A stretch of 64,000 nt of DNA from Phenylobacterium sp. (GCF_030651185.1 NZ_JAUSCJ010000021.1:1-64000); one strand, 5' to 3'; shown: positions 8,104 to 16,730, counted from the stretch's first letter. A program made the numbers and translations. The notes: generated by a model not told the origin, from the sequence alone.

Positions 8104-8673
8104 ATGGCCGATCTCGCCGAAGCCCGTTCCAACATGGTGGAGAGCCAGGTGCGTCCCAGCGACGTCACCGACATCCGCATTCACGACGCCATGCGAGTCA
8201 TTCCCCGGGAGGACTTCGTCCCGGCCGGCAAGGGCTACCTGGCCTATTCCGACATGCCGGTGGAGTACGCGCCCGGCCGCTCGCTGCTGAAGCCCCGCGA
8301 CGTGGCCAAGCTGCTGCAGATGGCCAAGCCGGTGGCCGGCGAGAAGGCCCTGGCCATCGCCGCGCCCTACGCCGCCGCCATCCTGGAGTTCCTGGAGGTG
8401 GTCGTCGAGCGCTTGGAGGCGGGCGACCTGAAGACCGTTCCGGGCGCCAACTATGACCTGATCGTTGTCGAGGGCGCCGTGACCCGTGCCCCCGAGGCCT
8501 GGCTGAAGGCCCTGGCGCCCGGCGGACGCCTGGCGGTGGTGGAGCGTGACGGCCCGGTGGGCAAGGCCGCGCTCTATATCCGCGCCGACGATGAGATCGG
8601 CCGCCGCACCGTATTCGACGCGACGCCGCCCCTGCTGGCGGGCTTCGAGGCGGAGCATGGCTTCGCCTTCTGA
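8104..8673 (+). CDS. Degenerate protein-L-isoaspartate O-methyltransferase family protein
   Basis: The product is 189 aa from the ATG at 8104 (an earlier TTG at 8080 is possible). The N-terminal half matches the PCMT family: MVESQVRPSDVTD, then MRVIPREDFVP and the YSD..PVEYAPGRSLLKP active-site approach. The family's AdoMet-binding glycine loop (VLEIGTGSGY type) is replaced by ALAIAAPYAAAILEF. The stretch carrying motif II is missing, so the protein is about 25 residues shorter than a standard Pcm and probably cannot bind AdoMet normally. It lies just upstream of tolC and popZ, an arrangement I recall from Caulobacter, so the shortened form is probably a conserved lineage feature rather than fresh decay. 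Function unknown. Confidence 0.75.
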   Translation: MADLAEARSNMVESQVRPSDVTDIRIHDAMRVIPREDFVPAGKGYLAYSDMPVEYAPGRSLLKPRDVAKLLQMAKPVAGEKALAIAAPYAAAILEFLEVVVERLEAGDLKTVPGANYDLIVVEGAVTRAPEAWLKALAPGGRLAVVERDGPVGKAALYIRADDEIGRRTVFDATPPLLAGFEAEHGFAF

Positions 8674-8793
8674 AGGTCCTGAAACACCCGCGAAACCTTG
8701 GTGTGAAAAAAGCTTAAGGTCGCGCCCTCTGGCGTCATCTCAATTCGGCGGCCATATAGGCCCCGATATCTTACGTCGATCTCGGGGATTAGC

Positions 8794-10305
8794 ATGTTCA
8801 ATAGCCGTCGCGGAGGTTTACTCGCCGCGGTCTGCAGCGCGGGCCTCATCTGCGGTCTGACCGCAGGTCCTGCCGCCGCCGAAACCCTGGCCGACGCGAT
8901 CGCGCTTGCCTACGACTCCAACCCGACCCTGCAGGCCCAGCGGGCCAGCCAGCGCGCCCTGGACGAGAACTATGTCCAGGCCCGGTCCGGCTATCGGCCC
9001 TCCCTGACCGCCACGGCGGGGGCGACCTACCAGGAAATCCGCACCCCGGCGGCCTCAAGGGGCCTGACCATCGACACCAATGGCGACGGCGTCGCCGACG
9101 CCCGGGGCGCAGGCATCCAGGAAGCCAATTCCGGCAGCGCCGCGCTGTCGCTGAACCAGCCCCTCTACACCGGCGGCCGCGTGGCCGCCGCGGTGTCCGC
9201 CGCCGAGGCTGACATCCTGACCGGACGCGAGAACCTGCGCCGGGTCGAAGCCCAGGTGATGGGCTCGGTGATCACCGCCTATGTGGGCGCCCGCCGCGAC
9301 CAGGAAGCCGTGCGGATCCGTGAGGAGAACGTCCGGGTGCTGGAGCGCCAGCTCGAAGAATCCAAGGCCCGCTTCGACGTGGGCGAGATCACCCGCACCG
9401 ACGTGGCCCAGTCGGAGTCGCGCCTGGCCTCGGCCCAGTCCCTGTTCCAGTCAGCCCAGGCCCAACTGGCCATCAGCCGCGCCAACTATGTCGCCGTCGT
9501 CGGGCAGAGCCCGGGGGACCTGGCGCCGGAGCCGTCGCTTGCGGCTCTGTTGCCCGCCACGGTGGATCAGGCCTTCGACACCGCCCAGGTGGACAACGCC
9601 CAGATCCGCGCCGCCCAGTACACCGAGCAGGCCAGCAAGGCCCGCGTGTCCGGCGCGCGCGCCGAGCGGATGCCGAGCATCGGCCTGACGGCCCGCCTCG
9701 GCTATACGGGCGGAGCCGAGCCCTTCGACAGCGACCTCTATTCCCGGAACGTCACCGCCGGCGCCACCTTCACCCTGCCGCTGTTCAGCGGCGGCCTGAC
9801 CAATTCCCGCGTGCGCCAGACCATCGAGCGCAACAATGTCGACCGCATCGGGGTCGAGACCGCGCGCCGGACGGTGCTGCAGAACCTGACCCAGGCCTGG
9901 AGCCAGCTCACCGCGTCCCGCGCCAATATCGGCTCCTCCGACACCCAGGTGCGCGCCGCGCGCATCGCCGCCGAAGGCACGCGCCAGGAGCAGCAGGTGG
10001 GGCTGCGCACCACCATCGACGTGCTGAACGCCGAGCAGGAACTGCGCGCCGCCGAGCTGGCTCAGGTCAGCGCCCGGCACGACGAATACATCGCCGCCGC
10101 CAGCGTGCTGGCCCAGATGGGCCACCTGGAGGCCAGTTACCTGACCCCCAACGTGCCGCACTACGATCCCAAGTCGAACTTCGGAAAGTTGCGGATCACC
10201 TGGGGCTGGGTGCCGTGGGAGGAGCCGATCGCCATCGTCGATTCGGTGTTCACGCCCAAGCCGGTGGAAAAGCCGGCTCCGGCCCCCGCCTCCGCTTCGA
10301 AATAG
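8794..10305 (+). CDS. tolC: TolC/RsaF-family outer membrane efflux and type I secretion protein
   Basis: The product is 503 aa with a Sec signal peptide (MFNSRRGGLLAAVCSAGLI, ending in the PAAAE region). Two OEP repeats follow, each with long coiled-coil helices, for example LADAIALAYDSNPTLQAQRAS near the N-terminus and EQQVGLRTTIDVLNAEQELRAAE in the second half. The internal glycine/proline-marked turns (LNQPLYTGGRV and LPLFSGGLTNSRVRQT) are typical of TolC family beta-barrel transitions. TolC trimers form the outer membrane duct for efflux pumps and type I secretion. In Caulobacter the homologue RsaF exports the S-layer protein. It sits directly upstream of popZ but with a 143-base gap, so it is probably separately transcribed. 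The last 40 residues are a proline/lysine/alanine tail. Confidence 0.92.
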   Translation: MFNSRRGGLLAAVCSAGLICGLTAGPAAAETLADAIALAYDSNPTLQAQRASQRALDENYVQARSGYRPSLTATAGATYQEIRTPAASRGLTIDTNGDGVADARGAGIQEANSGSAALSLNQPLYTGGRVAAAVSAAEADILTGRENLRRVEAQVMGSVITAYVGARRDQEAVRIREENVRVLERQLEESKARFDVGEITRTDVAQSESRLASAQSLFQSAQAQLAISRANYVAVVGQSPGDLAPEPSLAALLPATVDQAFDTAQVDNAQIRAAQYTEQASKARVSGARAERMPSIGLTARLGYTGGAEPFDSDLYSRNVTAGATFTLPLFSGGLTNSRVRQTIERNNVDRIGVETARRTVLQNLTQAWSQLTASRANIGSSDTQVRAARIAAEGTRQEQQVGLRTTIDVLNAEQELRAAELAQVSARHDEYIAAASVLAQMGHLEASYLTPNVPHYDPKSNFGKLRITWGWVPWEEPIAIVDSVFTPKPVEKPAPAPASASK

Positions 10306-10448
10306 GCGACGACCGCTTCGATCCAGGCGCGGCGTTTCGCCTGACGGGCGAATCCGCCCTTGCGCAGCTTAGCGGAAATTGCAGGATCGCGCTGTCACGC
10401 CTAGGCTGGTGTTGACGGATTCTCTCTTCGCTCCAGCGACGGCTCAAA

Positions 10449-10991
10449 ATGTCTGACCAGACCTCTCAAGAACCGACAATGGAGGAGATCCTCGCCTCCA
10501 TCCGCCGCATCATCTCCGAAGATGACGCGCCGGGCGGCGAGGCCGCTCCCGCCGAAGAGCCGGCGGAAGAAGAGATTGTCGCCGAAGACATCCCCATCCC
10601 GCCCGAGGAGGAAGACGATGGCGTCCTGGAGCTGACCGAGAAGGTCGAGACCCACGGCGACCTTGATGTCTACGCCACCACCAGCTCCGAGCCGGAGCCC
10701 GAGCCTGCCTACACGCCGCCGCCCGCGGCGACCGCGTGGGCGGATGACGCCCCTGACGTCGGCCCGGGCGCGGGTCTGGTGGGTGACCCCGCCGCCGCCG
10801 CCGCCGCCGCCGCCTTCGGCGCCCTGTCCTCGCAGATCCTGATGCCGCGCGACGGCCGCACCCTGGAAGACGTGGTGCGCGAACTGCTGCGTCCGCTGCT
10901 CAAGCAGTGGCTCGACGACAACCTGCCGCGCATCGTCCAGGACACCGTCCAGTCGGAAGTCGAGCGCATCGCGCGCGGCGGCCGGGCATAG
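10449..10991 (+). CDS. popZ: Polar organizing protein PopZ
   Basis: The product is 180 aa. It begins MSDQTSQEPTMEEILASI, with the conserved client-binding helix MEEILASIRRIISEDDAP (residues 11-28). A long acidic proline/glutamate-rich disordered region follows, and the C-terminus contains GRTLEDVVRELLRPLLK and WLDDNLPRIV, the oligomerization helices. This is the DUF2497/PopZ architecture. PopZ forms the polar matrix that anchors ParB-parS centromeres and recruits cell-cycle signalling proteins at Caulobacterales poles. The alanine-rich patch before the C-terminal domain is encoded by eight consecutive GCC codons at 10791-10814. The context tolC-popZ-valS matches what I recall of Caulobacter and is the strongest taxonomic marker here. 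Confidence 0.96.
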   Translation: MSDQTSQEPTMEEILASIRRIISEDDAPGGEAAPAEEPAEEEIVAEDIPIPPEEEDDGVLELTEKVETHGDLDVYATTSSEPEPEPAYTPPPAATAWADDAPDVGPGAGLVGDPAAAAAAAAFGALSSQILMPRDGRTLEDVVRELLRPLLKQWLDDNLPRIVQDTVQSEVERIARGGRA

Positions 10992-11004
10992 AGCCAACCC
11001 TTTC

Positions 11005-11101
11005 CGCTCATCGCCGCGAAAGCGGGGGCCCAGGCTTTTTAGGCCGGGCGGCCGTGCTCTTCGATAAAACACCTGGGTCCCCGCTTTCGCGGGGATGAGC
11101 G
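11005..11101. repeat. Alphaproteobacterial intergenic inverted repeat (REP-like)
   Basis: Two arms of about 30 bases face each other at 11005-11034 and 11072-11101. Each carries the core CGCTCATC followed by GCGAAAGCGGGG and CCAGG. The arms match except for a few changes, so a single strand could fold into a long hairpin. Similar elements (a CATCCCCGCGAAAGCGGGGACCCAGG-type core) are scattered between genes in many alphaproteobacterial chromosomes. It fills the popZ-valS gap and may act as a processing or termination structure after popZ. Confidence 0.85.
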
Positions 11102-11124
11102 GGCGTATATGCACCGCAACCAGC

Positions 11125-13788
11125 ATGCTTGAAAAATCCTTCGACCCGAAAACCGCCGAACCCCGCCTCTATGCGACGTGGGAGAGCTCCGGCGCGTTCG
11201 CCCCGATCGCTGACCCGGCCGCCGAGCCGTTCTCCATCGTGATCCCGCCGCCCAACGTGACGGGGTCGCTGCACATCGGGCACGCGCTCAACAACACCCT
11301 GCAGGATGTGCTGATCCGCTTTGAGCGCATGCGCGGCAAGGCGGCCCTGTGGCTGCCCGGCACCGACCACGCCGGCATCGCCACCCAGATGGTGGTGGAG
11401 CGGCAGTTGGCCGCCGCCGGCAATCAGAGCCGCCGGGACATGGGCCGCGAGGACTTCATCGCCAAGGTCTGGGAGTGGAAGGCCGAAAGCGGCGGGACCA
11501 TCACCAACCAGCTGCGCCGCCTGGGCGCCTCCTGTGACTGGAGCCGCGAGCGGTTCACCCTGGATGAGGGGCTGAGCGCCGCCGTCCGCAAGGTGTTCGT
11601 GACCCTGCACAAGCAGAAGCTGATCTACCGCGACAAGCGGCTGGTGAACTGGGACCCGCAGTTCCAGAGCGCGATCTCCGACATCGAGGTCGAGCAGCGC
11701 GAGGTCGACGGCGCCTACTACCACTTCGCCTATCCGCTGGAAGACGGCACGGGCGAGATCGTCGTGGCCACCACGCGGCCTGAGACTATGCTGGGGGACA
11801 CCGCCGTGGCGGTGAACGGCAAGGACGAGCGCTACAAGCACCTGATCGGCCGCGCCGTGCGCCTGCCCATCGTGGGCCGTCCGATCCCGATCATCGCCGA
11901 CGACTATGCCGACCCGGAAAAGGGCTCCGGCGCGGTGAAGATCACGCCCGCCCACGACTTCAACGACTATCAGGTCGGCAAGCGCAACAACCTGCCGCTG
12001 ATCAACATCTTCGACCCCCAGGCGCGGATCAACGAGAATGCGCCGAAGGAATATCAGGGCCTGGACCGCTTCGCCGCCCGCAAGAAGGTGGTGGCCGAGT
12101 TCGAGGCCCTGGGCCTGCTGCGGGAGATCGAGAAGACCCGGCACGCCGTCCCACACGGAGATCGTTCAGGCGTCGTCATCGAGCCCTACCTGACCGATCA
12201 GTGGTACGTCGACGCCAAGACCCTGGCCGGTCCCGCCATCGCGGCGGTGGAGGAGGGCAGGACCCTTCTCGAGCCGAAGACCTGGGAAAAGACCTACTTC
12301 GAGTGGATGCGCAACATCGAGCCGTGGTGCATCTCGCGCCAGCTCTGGTGGGGCCATCGCATCCCGGCCTGGTATGGGCCGGACGGCAAGATCTTCGTCG
12401 AGGAGACGGAGGAAGAGGCCAAGGCCGCCGCCCGCGAAGTCTATGGCCACGACGAGCCCCTGCGCCAGGACGAGGACGTTCTGGACACCTGGTTCTCCTC
12501 GGGGCTTTGGCCGTTCTCCACCCTGGGCTGGCCGGAGGAGACCGCCGACCTGGCGCGCTTCTATCCCACCAACACCCTGGTGACCGGCTTCGACATCATC
12601 TTCTACTGGGTCGCCCGGATGATGATGATGGGCATCCATTTCACCGGCCAGGTCCCCTTCAAGCGGGTGTTCTTCAACGCCCTGGTGCGCGACGCCTCCG
12701 GCGCCAAGATGTCCAAGTCCAAGGGCAATGTCATGGACCCGCTGGACCTGGTGGACCAGTACGGCGCCGACCCCCTGCGCTTTACGCTCACCGCCATGTC
12801 GGGGCAGGGCCGGGACATCAAGCTCTCGACTCAACGCATTGAGGGCTATCGGAATTTCGGCACCAAGCTGTGGAACGCCGCCAACTTCTGCCAGTTCAAC
12901 GGCTGCGTGCGGGCCGAGGGCTTCGACCCCGCGGCGGTCAGCAACCCGCTCAACCGCTGGATCGTCGGCGAGACCCAGAAGACCGCCCAGGTGGTCACCG
13001 ACTCGATCGCCGCCTGCGGCTTCGACGGGGCGGCCAACGCCCTCTACCGGTTCATCTGGAACACCTATTGCGACTGGTACGTGGAGCTCTCCAAGCCCCT
13101 GCTGAAGGGCGAGGACGCCGCCGCCAAGGCCGAAACCCAGGCCACCGCCGCCTGGGCCCTGGACGTGATCCTAAAGCTGCTGCACCCGATCATGCCGTTC
13201 CTGACCGAGGAGCTGTGGACCCAGACCGCCGACCTGGGCGCGCCGCGCGCCGAGGGCATGCTGATCACCGCATCCTGGCCGGAATTGCCGGCCAGCCTGC
13301 TGGACCCGAAGTCCGAGGTCGAGATCGGCCTGATCGTCGCCGCCATCACCGAGGGACGCTCCGTGCGGGCTGAGCTGAACGTGCCGGGCTCGGCGCGTCC
13401 GCCGTTGCTGGTGCTGGAGGCCACGGCCGCCCAGCGCGCGATCCTGGAGGCCAACGGGCCCATCGTGGCCCAGTTGCTGCGGGCTTCGGAGGTGCAGATC
13501 GCGTCGTCCGCGCCGCAGGGGGCCATCCCCTTCGTGGTCCAGGGGGTCACCTTCGCCCTGCCGGTGGCCGAGTTCATCGACCTGGCGGTCGAAAAGGCGC
13601 GCCTGGCCAAGGAGATCGCCACCCACGCCAGCGACATCGCCCACGTGATGAAGAAGCTCGGCAATCCGGCCTTCGTCGCCAACGCCAAGGAGGAAGTGGT
13701 GGAGGAAAACCGCGAACGTCTCGCGGAATCCGAGGCCGCCAAGATCAAGCTGGAAGGCGCTCTGGCGAGGCTGGAAGCGGTCGTCTGA
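11125..13788 (+). CDS. valS: Valyl-tRNA synthetase
   Basis: The product is 887 aa, a normal length. The start at 11125 (MLEKSFDPKTAEPRLY) matches family N-termini; an in-frame ATG at 11095 lies inside the upstream repeat and is unlikely. Class I signatures are present: PPPNVTGSLHIGHALN (HIGH) near residue 45 and GAKMSKSKGN (KMSKS). The editing CP1 domain lies between them (VVATTRPETMLGDTAVAV), and the C-terminal helical arm ends in a coiled-coil with alternating Glu/Lys. It charges tRNA-Val in the cytoplasm. It is single copy in the window and transcribed with, or just after, popZ. Confidence 0.98.
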   Translation: MLEKSFDPKTAEPRLYATWESSGAFAPIADPAAEPFSIVIPPPNVTGSLHIGHALNNTLQDVLIRFERMRGKAALWLPGTDHAGIATQMVVERQLAAAGNQSRRDMGREDFIAKVWEWKAESGGTITNQLRRLGASCDWSRERFTLDEGLSAAVRKVFVTLHKQKLIYRDKRLVNWDPQFQSAISDIEVEQREVDGAYYHFAYPLEDGTGEIVVATTRPETMLGDTAVAVNGKDERYKHLIGRAVRLPIVGRPIPIIADDYADPEKGSGAVKITPAHDFNDYQVGKRNNLPLINIFDPQARINENAPKEYQGLDRFAARKKVVAEFEALGLLREIEKTRHAVPHGDRSGVVIEPYLTDQWYVDAKTLAGPAIAAVEEGRTLLEPKTWEKTYFEWMRNIEPWCISRQLWWGHRIPAWYGPDGKIFVEETEEEAKAAAREVYGHDEPLRQDEDVLDTWFSSGLWPFSTLGWPEETADLARFYPTNTLVTGFDIIFYWVARMMMMGIHFTGQVPFKRVFFNALVRDASGAKMSKSKGNVMDPLDLVDQYGADPLRFTLTAMSGQGRDIKLSTQRIEGYRNFGTKLWNAANFCQFNGCVRAEGFDPAAVSNPLNRWIVGETQKTAQVVTDSIAACGFDGAANALYRFIWNTYCDWYVELSKPLLKGEDAAAKAETQATAAWALDVILKLLHPIMPFLTEELWTQTADLGAPRAEGMLITASWPELPASLLDPKSEVEIGLIVAAITEGRSVRAELNVPGSARPPLLVLEATAAQRAILEANGPIVAQLLRASEVQIASSAPQGAIPFVVQGVTFALPVAEFIDLAVEKARLAKEIATHASDIAHVMKKLGNPAFVANAKEEVVEENRERLAESEAAKIKLEGALARLEAVV

Positions 13789-13896
13789 CCGCAACCGGCG
13801 TTCTCCCAACGGGTGTTTGCCTCGCGCCCTAGGTTATGCTTGTTCACCCAGGATGACGCGGCAGGTTCAAGCCGCGCGCCTCGTGGAGAAACGCAT

Positions 13897-15657
13897 ATGA
13901 CCCAGGACGCCCTGCCTGCCGGCTGGCCCGCCATGTCCATCGCCCAGACCAACGCCCTTCTGTCCGCGCCCGGGGTGGGCACGGAGGTCGAGGAGGTGGT
14001 CATCCGCGGGATCAAGACCAGGACCTGGAAGAACCTGCCGCCGACCCTGCGCTCGGTGGTCGATGCCGGCCGCGCCCACGGCGAGAAGGTGTTCCTGGTC
14101 TACGAGGACGAGCGGGTCACCTATGAGGCCTTCTATCGCGCGGTCGCCAGGTTCGCCGTCGAACTCCAGGCCCAGGGCCTGAAGAAGGGCGACCGGGTCG
14201 CCATCATCATGCGCAACCTGCCGGAATGGCCGGTGGCCTTCTATGCCGCCGCCTCCCTGGGGGCCATCGTCACCCCGCTGAACGCCTGGTGGACCGGGCC
14301 CGAGCTGGAATATGGCCTGACCGATTCCGGTTCGAAGTTCGCCATCCTGGACACCGGCAGCTACGGCCGCCTGGCTGAGCACCTGCCCAACTGCCCTGAC
14401 CTGCAGCGCATCTATGTCAGCCGCGAGATCGACGAGATCGCCCACCCCCAGGTGACCAAGCTGGAGACCGTGATCGGCGCCGCCAACGACTGGATCAAGC
14501 TGCCCGACCAGCCGATCCCGCCGGCCGATATCGACACCGACGACGACGCCACCATCTTCTACACCTCCGGCACCACCGGTAAGCCCAAGGGGGCGCTGGC
14601 CACCCATCGGGCGGTAAATTCCAACATCATGGCCGGGGCGGCCTCCGGGGCGCGGGCCTTCCTGCGTCGCGGCGAGGCGCCGCCGGCGCCCGATCCCGAC
14701 GCGCCCCAGCGCTCCTCGCTGATCTCGGTGCCGTTCTTCCACGCCACCGGCTGCTTCGCCGTGCTGAACCCCTCGCTGATTGGCGGCGCCAAGCTGGTGA
14801 TGATGCACAAGTGGGACGTGATCCGCGCCTTCGAGCTGATCGAGCGGGAGAAGATCCAGTCGGCCGGCGGGGTGCCCACCATCGCCTGGCAGCTGATCGA
14901 GCATCCCCTGCGCGAAAAGTACGACCTGTCCTCCCTGGAGAGCGTGGCCTATGGCGGCGCGCCCTCGGCGCCCGAACTGGTGCGCAAGATCAAGGAAACC
15001 TTCCCCAAGTCGGCGGCCGGCAACGGCTGGGGCATGACCGAGACCTGCGCCACCGTCACCACCCACGGCGCCGAGGACTATGCCAACCGCCCCGACAGCT
15101 GCGGCCCCGCCGTGCCGGTGAGCGAGCTGCAGATCCGCGATCCCGCCGACGGCGTGACGGTGCTGCCGCCCAACACCGTGGGCGAGCTCTGGGCCAATGG
15201 TCCGCAGATCGTGAAGGGCTACTGGAACAAGCCGGAGGCCACCGCCCAGACCTTCGTCGACGGCTGGGTGCGCACCGGCGACCTGGCGCGCGTGGATGAG
15301 GAGGGCTTCTGCTTCATCATCGACCGGGCCAAGGACATGCTGATCCGCGGCGGCGAGAACATCTACTGCATCGAGGTCGAGAACGTCCTCTATGACCATC
15401 CCGCCGTGATGGACGCCGCCGTGGTCGGCATCGTCCACCGCACGCTGGGCGAGGAGCCCGGCGCCGTGGTCACCCTGAAGCCGGGCGCCAGCGCCACCGA
15501 GGCCGAACTCCGCGCCCACGTGGCCGAGCACCTGGCCGCCTTCAAGGTGCCGGTGAAGGTGAAGTTCTGGCACGAGACCCTGCCGCGCAACGCCAACGGC
15601 AAGATTCTCAAGAACGAACTGAAGAAGCTGTTCGAAGAGGATGCGGCAGGCGCCTGA
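13897..15657 (+). CDS. Class I adenylate-forming acyl-CoA synthetase (AMP-dependent ligase)
   Basis: The product is 586 aa. The ATG at 13897 lies a few bases after GTGGAGAAACG and is chosen over the longer open frame from 13813. The P-loop-like A3 motif FYTSGTTGKPKGA is intact. The A5 region is GNGWGMTETCA, A7 is GDLARVDEEGFCFIIDRAKD, A8 is MLIRGGENIYCIEVENVL, and the catalytic A10 lysine lies in LPRNANGKILK near the C-terminus. It probably activates a fatty or other carboxylic acid to its CoA thioester for beta-oxidation. The precise chain length is not predictable. Monocistronic; a repeat-filled gap follows. Confidence 0.92.
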   Translation: MTQDALPAGWPAMSIAQTNALLSAPGVGTEVEEVVIRGIKTRTWKNLPPTLRSVVDAGRAHGEKVFLVYEDERVTYEAFYRAVARFAVELQAQGLKKGDRVAIIMRNLPEWPVAFYAAASLGAIVTPLNAWWTGPELEYGLTDSGSKFAILDTGSYGRLAEHLPNCPDLQRIYVSREIDEIAHPQVTKLETVIGAANDWIKLPDQPIPPADIDTDDDATIFYTSGTTGKPKGALATHRAVNSNIMAGAASGARAFLRRGEAPPAPDPDAPQRSSLISVPFFHATGCFAVLNPSLIGGAKLVMMHKWDVIRAFELIEREKIQSAGGVPTIAWQLIEHPLREKYDLSSLESVAYGGAPSAPELVRKIKETFPKSAAGNGWGMTETCATVTTHGAEDYANRPDSCGPAVPVSELQIRDPADGVTVLPPNTVGELWANGPQIVKGYWNKPEATAQTFVDGWVRTGDLARVDEEGFCFIIDRAKDMLIRGGENIYCIEVENVLYDHPAVMDAAVVGIVHRTLGEEPGAVVTLKPGASATEAELRAHVAEHLAAFKVPVKVKFWHETLPRNANGKILKNELKKLFEEDAAGA

Positions 15658-15681
15658 TGCTTGTCGCCCCGGCATTGGATT

Positions 15682-15749
15682 CCTTCTCCCCTTGCGGGAG
15701 AAGGTGGCCCTGCCGAGCAGGTTCGGATGAGGGGTCGATAGACCTATCC
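15682..15749 (+). repeat. Composite repeat element, left (X) arm
   Basis: This arm begins CCTTCTCCCCTTGCGGGAG and contains a small internal stem (CCCTGC-CGA-GCAGGT). It ends with GGATGAGGGGTCGATAGACC, which matches the X arm of the elements at 54355-54512 and, inverted, at 45038-45198. The mini-hairpin has one unpaired change relative to the other copies, so this locus is more decayed. The matching right arm is at 15910-15953, separated by an inserted repeat of another family. Confidence 0.85.
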
Positions 15750-15762
15750 AGCAAATTCACAC

Positions 15763-15885
15763 CGTCATCCCGGCCGCAGCGCAGCGGAGAACCGGGACCC
15801 AGGGGCGGTGCGCTGAGCCCCTGGGTGGCTGCTTCGCGCCGCCACTTCGTGGTCGCGGATCGGCCTGCGGCCGTCCGGGATGACG
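15763..15885. repeat. Second dispersed repeat family, nested inside the composite element
   Basis: A unit of about 123 bases has near-inverted ends: CGTCATCCCGGCCGC at 15763 and GCGGCCGTCCGGGATGACG ending at 15885. An internal CCCAGGGGC/GCCCCTGGG pair is also present. This is the CGTCATCCCGG...CCGGGATGACG intergenic class common in alphaproteobacteria. It separates the two arms of the composite element, so it probably inserted into it. No coding capacity. Confidence 0.8.
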
Positions 15886-15909
15886 AAAGTTTTTGTTCTG
15901 AGGGGTCTG

Positions 15910-15953
15910 TGCGCCCCCTCATCCGACCGCTCTCGACCCCGCAAGGAGAGAAG
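15910..15953 (-). repeat. Composite repeat element, degenerate right (Y) arm
   Basis: CCCCTCATCCGACC at the left edge and a CGCAAGGAGAGAAGG-like end match the inverted Y arm of the elements at 45 kb and 54 kb. About 15 central bases, including part of the internal stem, are lost. The end of the arm supplies the purine-rich sequence just before the tlyA start codon. Confidence 0.75.
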
Positions 15954-15960
15954 GGGTCCT

Positions 15961-16698
15961 ATGAAGGTCCGCGCTGATCTGCTGCTGGTGGCCCGCGGCC
16001 TCGCCGAGAGCCGCGCCAAGGCCCAGGCGGCCATCGCAGCGGGCGGGGTCACGGCGGATGGCCGCGTGGTGGCCAAGGCCTCTGAGGTGCTGGACGAGGC
16101 TTGCGACCTGCAGGCGCAGGCGGCCCACCCCTATGTGGGGCGCGGCGCGCTCAAGCTGGTCCATGCGCTGGAGCTTTGGCCGGTGGCGGTCGAGAGCCGG
16201 GTTGTGCTGGACGTCGGCGCCTCCACCGGCGGCTTCACGCAGGTCTGCCTGGAGCGCGGCGCGGCGCGGGTCTACGCGGTCGATGTCGGCCGTGGGCAAC
16301 TTCACCCCAAGCTCGCCGCCGATCCCCGTGTCGTGACCCTGGAGGGCGTGGACGCGCGCACGCTCACCGCTGACCTGATCTCCCAGCCACCGCAACTCGT
16401 GGTCTGCGACGCCAGCTTCATCGGCCTGGCCAAGGTTCTGCCCGCGGCCCTGGCCTTGGCTGCGCCAGAGGCCGACCTCGTCGCGCTCGTAAAGCCGCAG
16501 TTCGAGGTGGGCCCGGACCATGTGGGGAAGGGCGGTCTGGTCCGCGACGGCGAGGCCCGCGCCCGGGCGCTCACCGATGTCGCCAGCTTCCTGACCGCTT
16601 CGGGCTGGGCGGTGGTGGATACCGCCGACAGCCCGATCCGGGGCGGCGACGGCAATTCCGAATATCTGCTGCACGCACGAAAAAGCCGCCCGGCGTAA
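15961..16698 (+). CDS. tlyA: TlyA-family rRNA 2'-O-methyltransferase (hemolysin A-like)
   Basis: The product is 245 aa. It starts at the ATG at 15961, eight to ten bases after GGAGAGAAGGGG; the longer frame from 15880 runs through repeat sequence. Residues 1-60 are an S4 RNA-binding domain (ADLLLVARGLAESRAKAQAAI). The AdoMet-binding motif VLDVGASTGGFTQVCLERGA follows, with a later catalytic-type segment DASFIGLAKVLP and VKPQFEVGPDHVGKGGLVRD. This is the standard TlyA arrangement. TlyA methylates 16S and 23S rRNA cytidines at 2'-O. The gene stands between repeats and a convergent glycine-zipper gene whose terminator overlaps its 3' end. Confidence 0.92.
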   Translation: MKVRADLLLVARGLAESRAKAQAAIAAGGVTADGRVVAKASEVLDEACDLQAQAAHPYVGRGALKLVHALELWPVAVESRVVLDVGASTGGFTQVCLERGAARVYAVDVGRGQLHPKLAADPRVVTLEGVDARTLTADLISQPPQLVVCDASFIGLAKVLPAALALAAPEADLVALVKPQFEVGPDHVGKGGLVRDGEARARALTDVASFLTASGWAVVDTADSPIRGGDGNSEYLLHARKSRPA

Positions 16699-16707
16699 CC
16701 GGGCGGC
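16680..16707 (-). terminator. Rho-independent terminator of the glycine-zipper gene, overlapping the tlyA stop
   Basis: On the minus strand a perfect 9-bp stem (GCCGCCCGG / CCGGGCGGC) with a 5-base loop is followed by TTTTT at 16680-16684. The stop codon of the convergent tlyA sits in the loop. It should end transcription of the gene at 16731-17369. Confidence 0.85.
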
Positions 16708-16730
16708 GTCTTCGATCTGAACCTCAGGTC

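Noticed and set aside
15657-15977. Plus-strand ORF with the FSPCGRRW peptide (similar short frames at 54347-54529)
   Set aside because: These are translations of the composite repeat elements; the same peptide pattern arises from each copy and no gene features accompany it.
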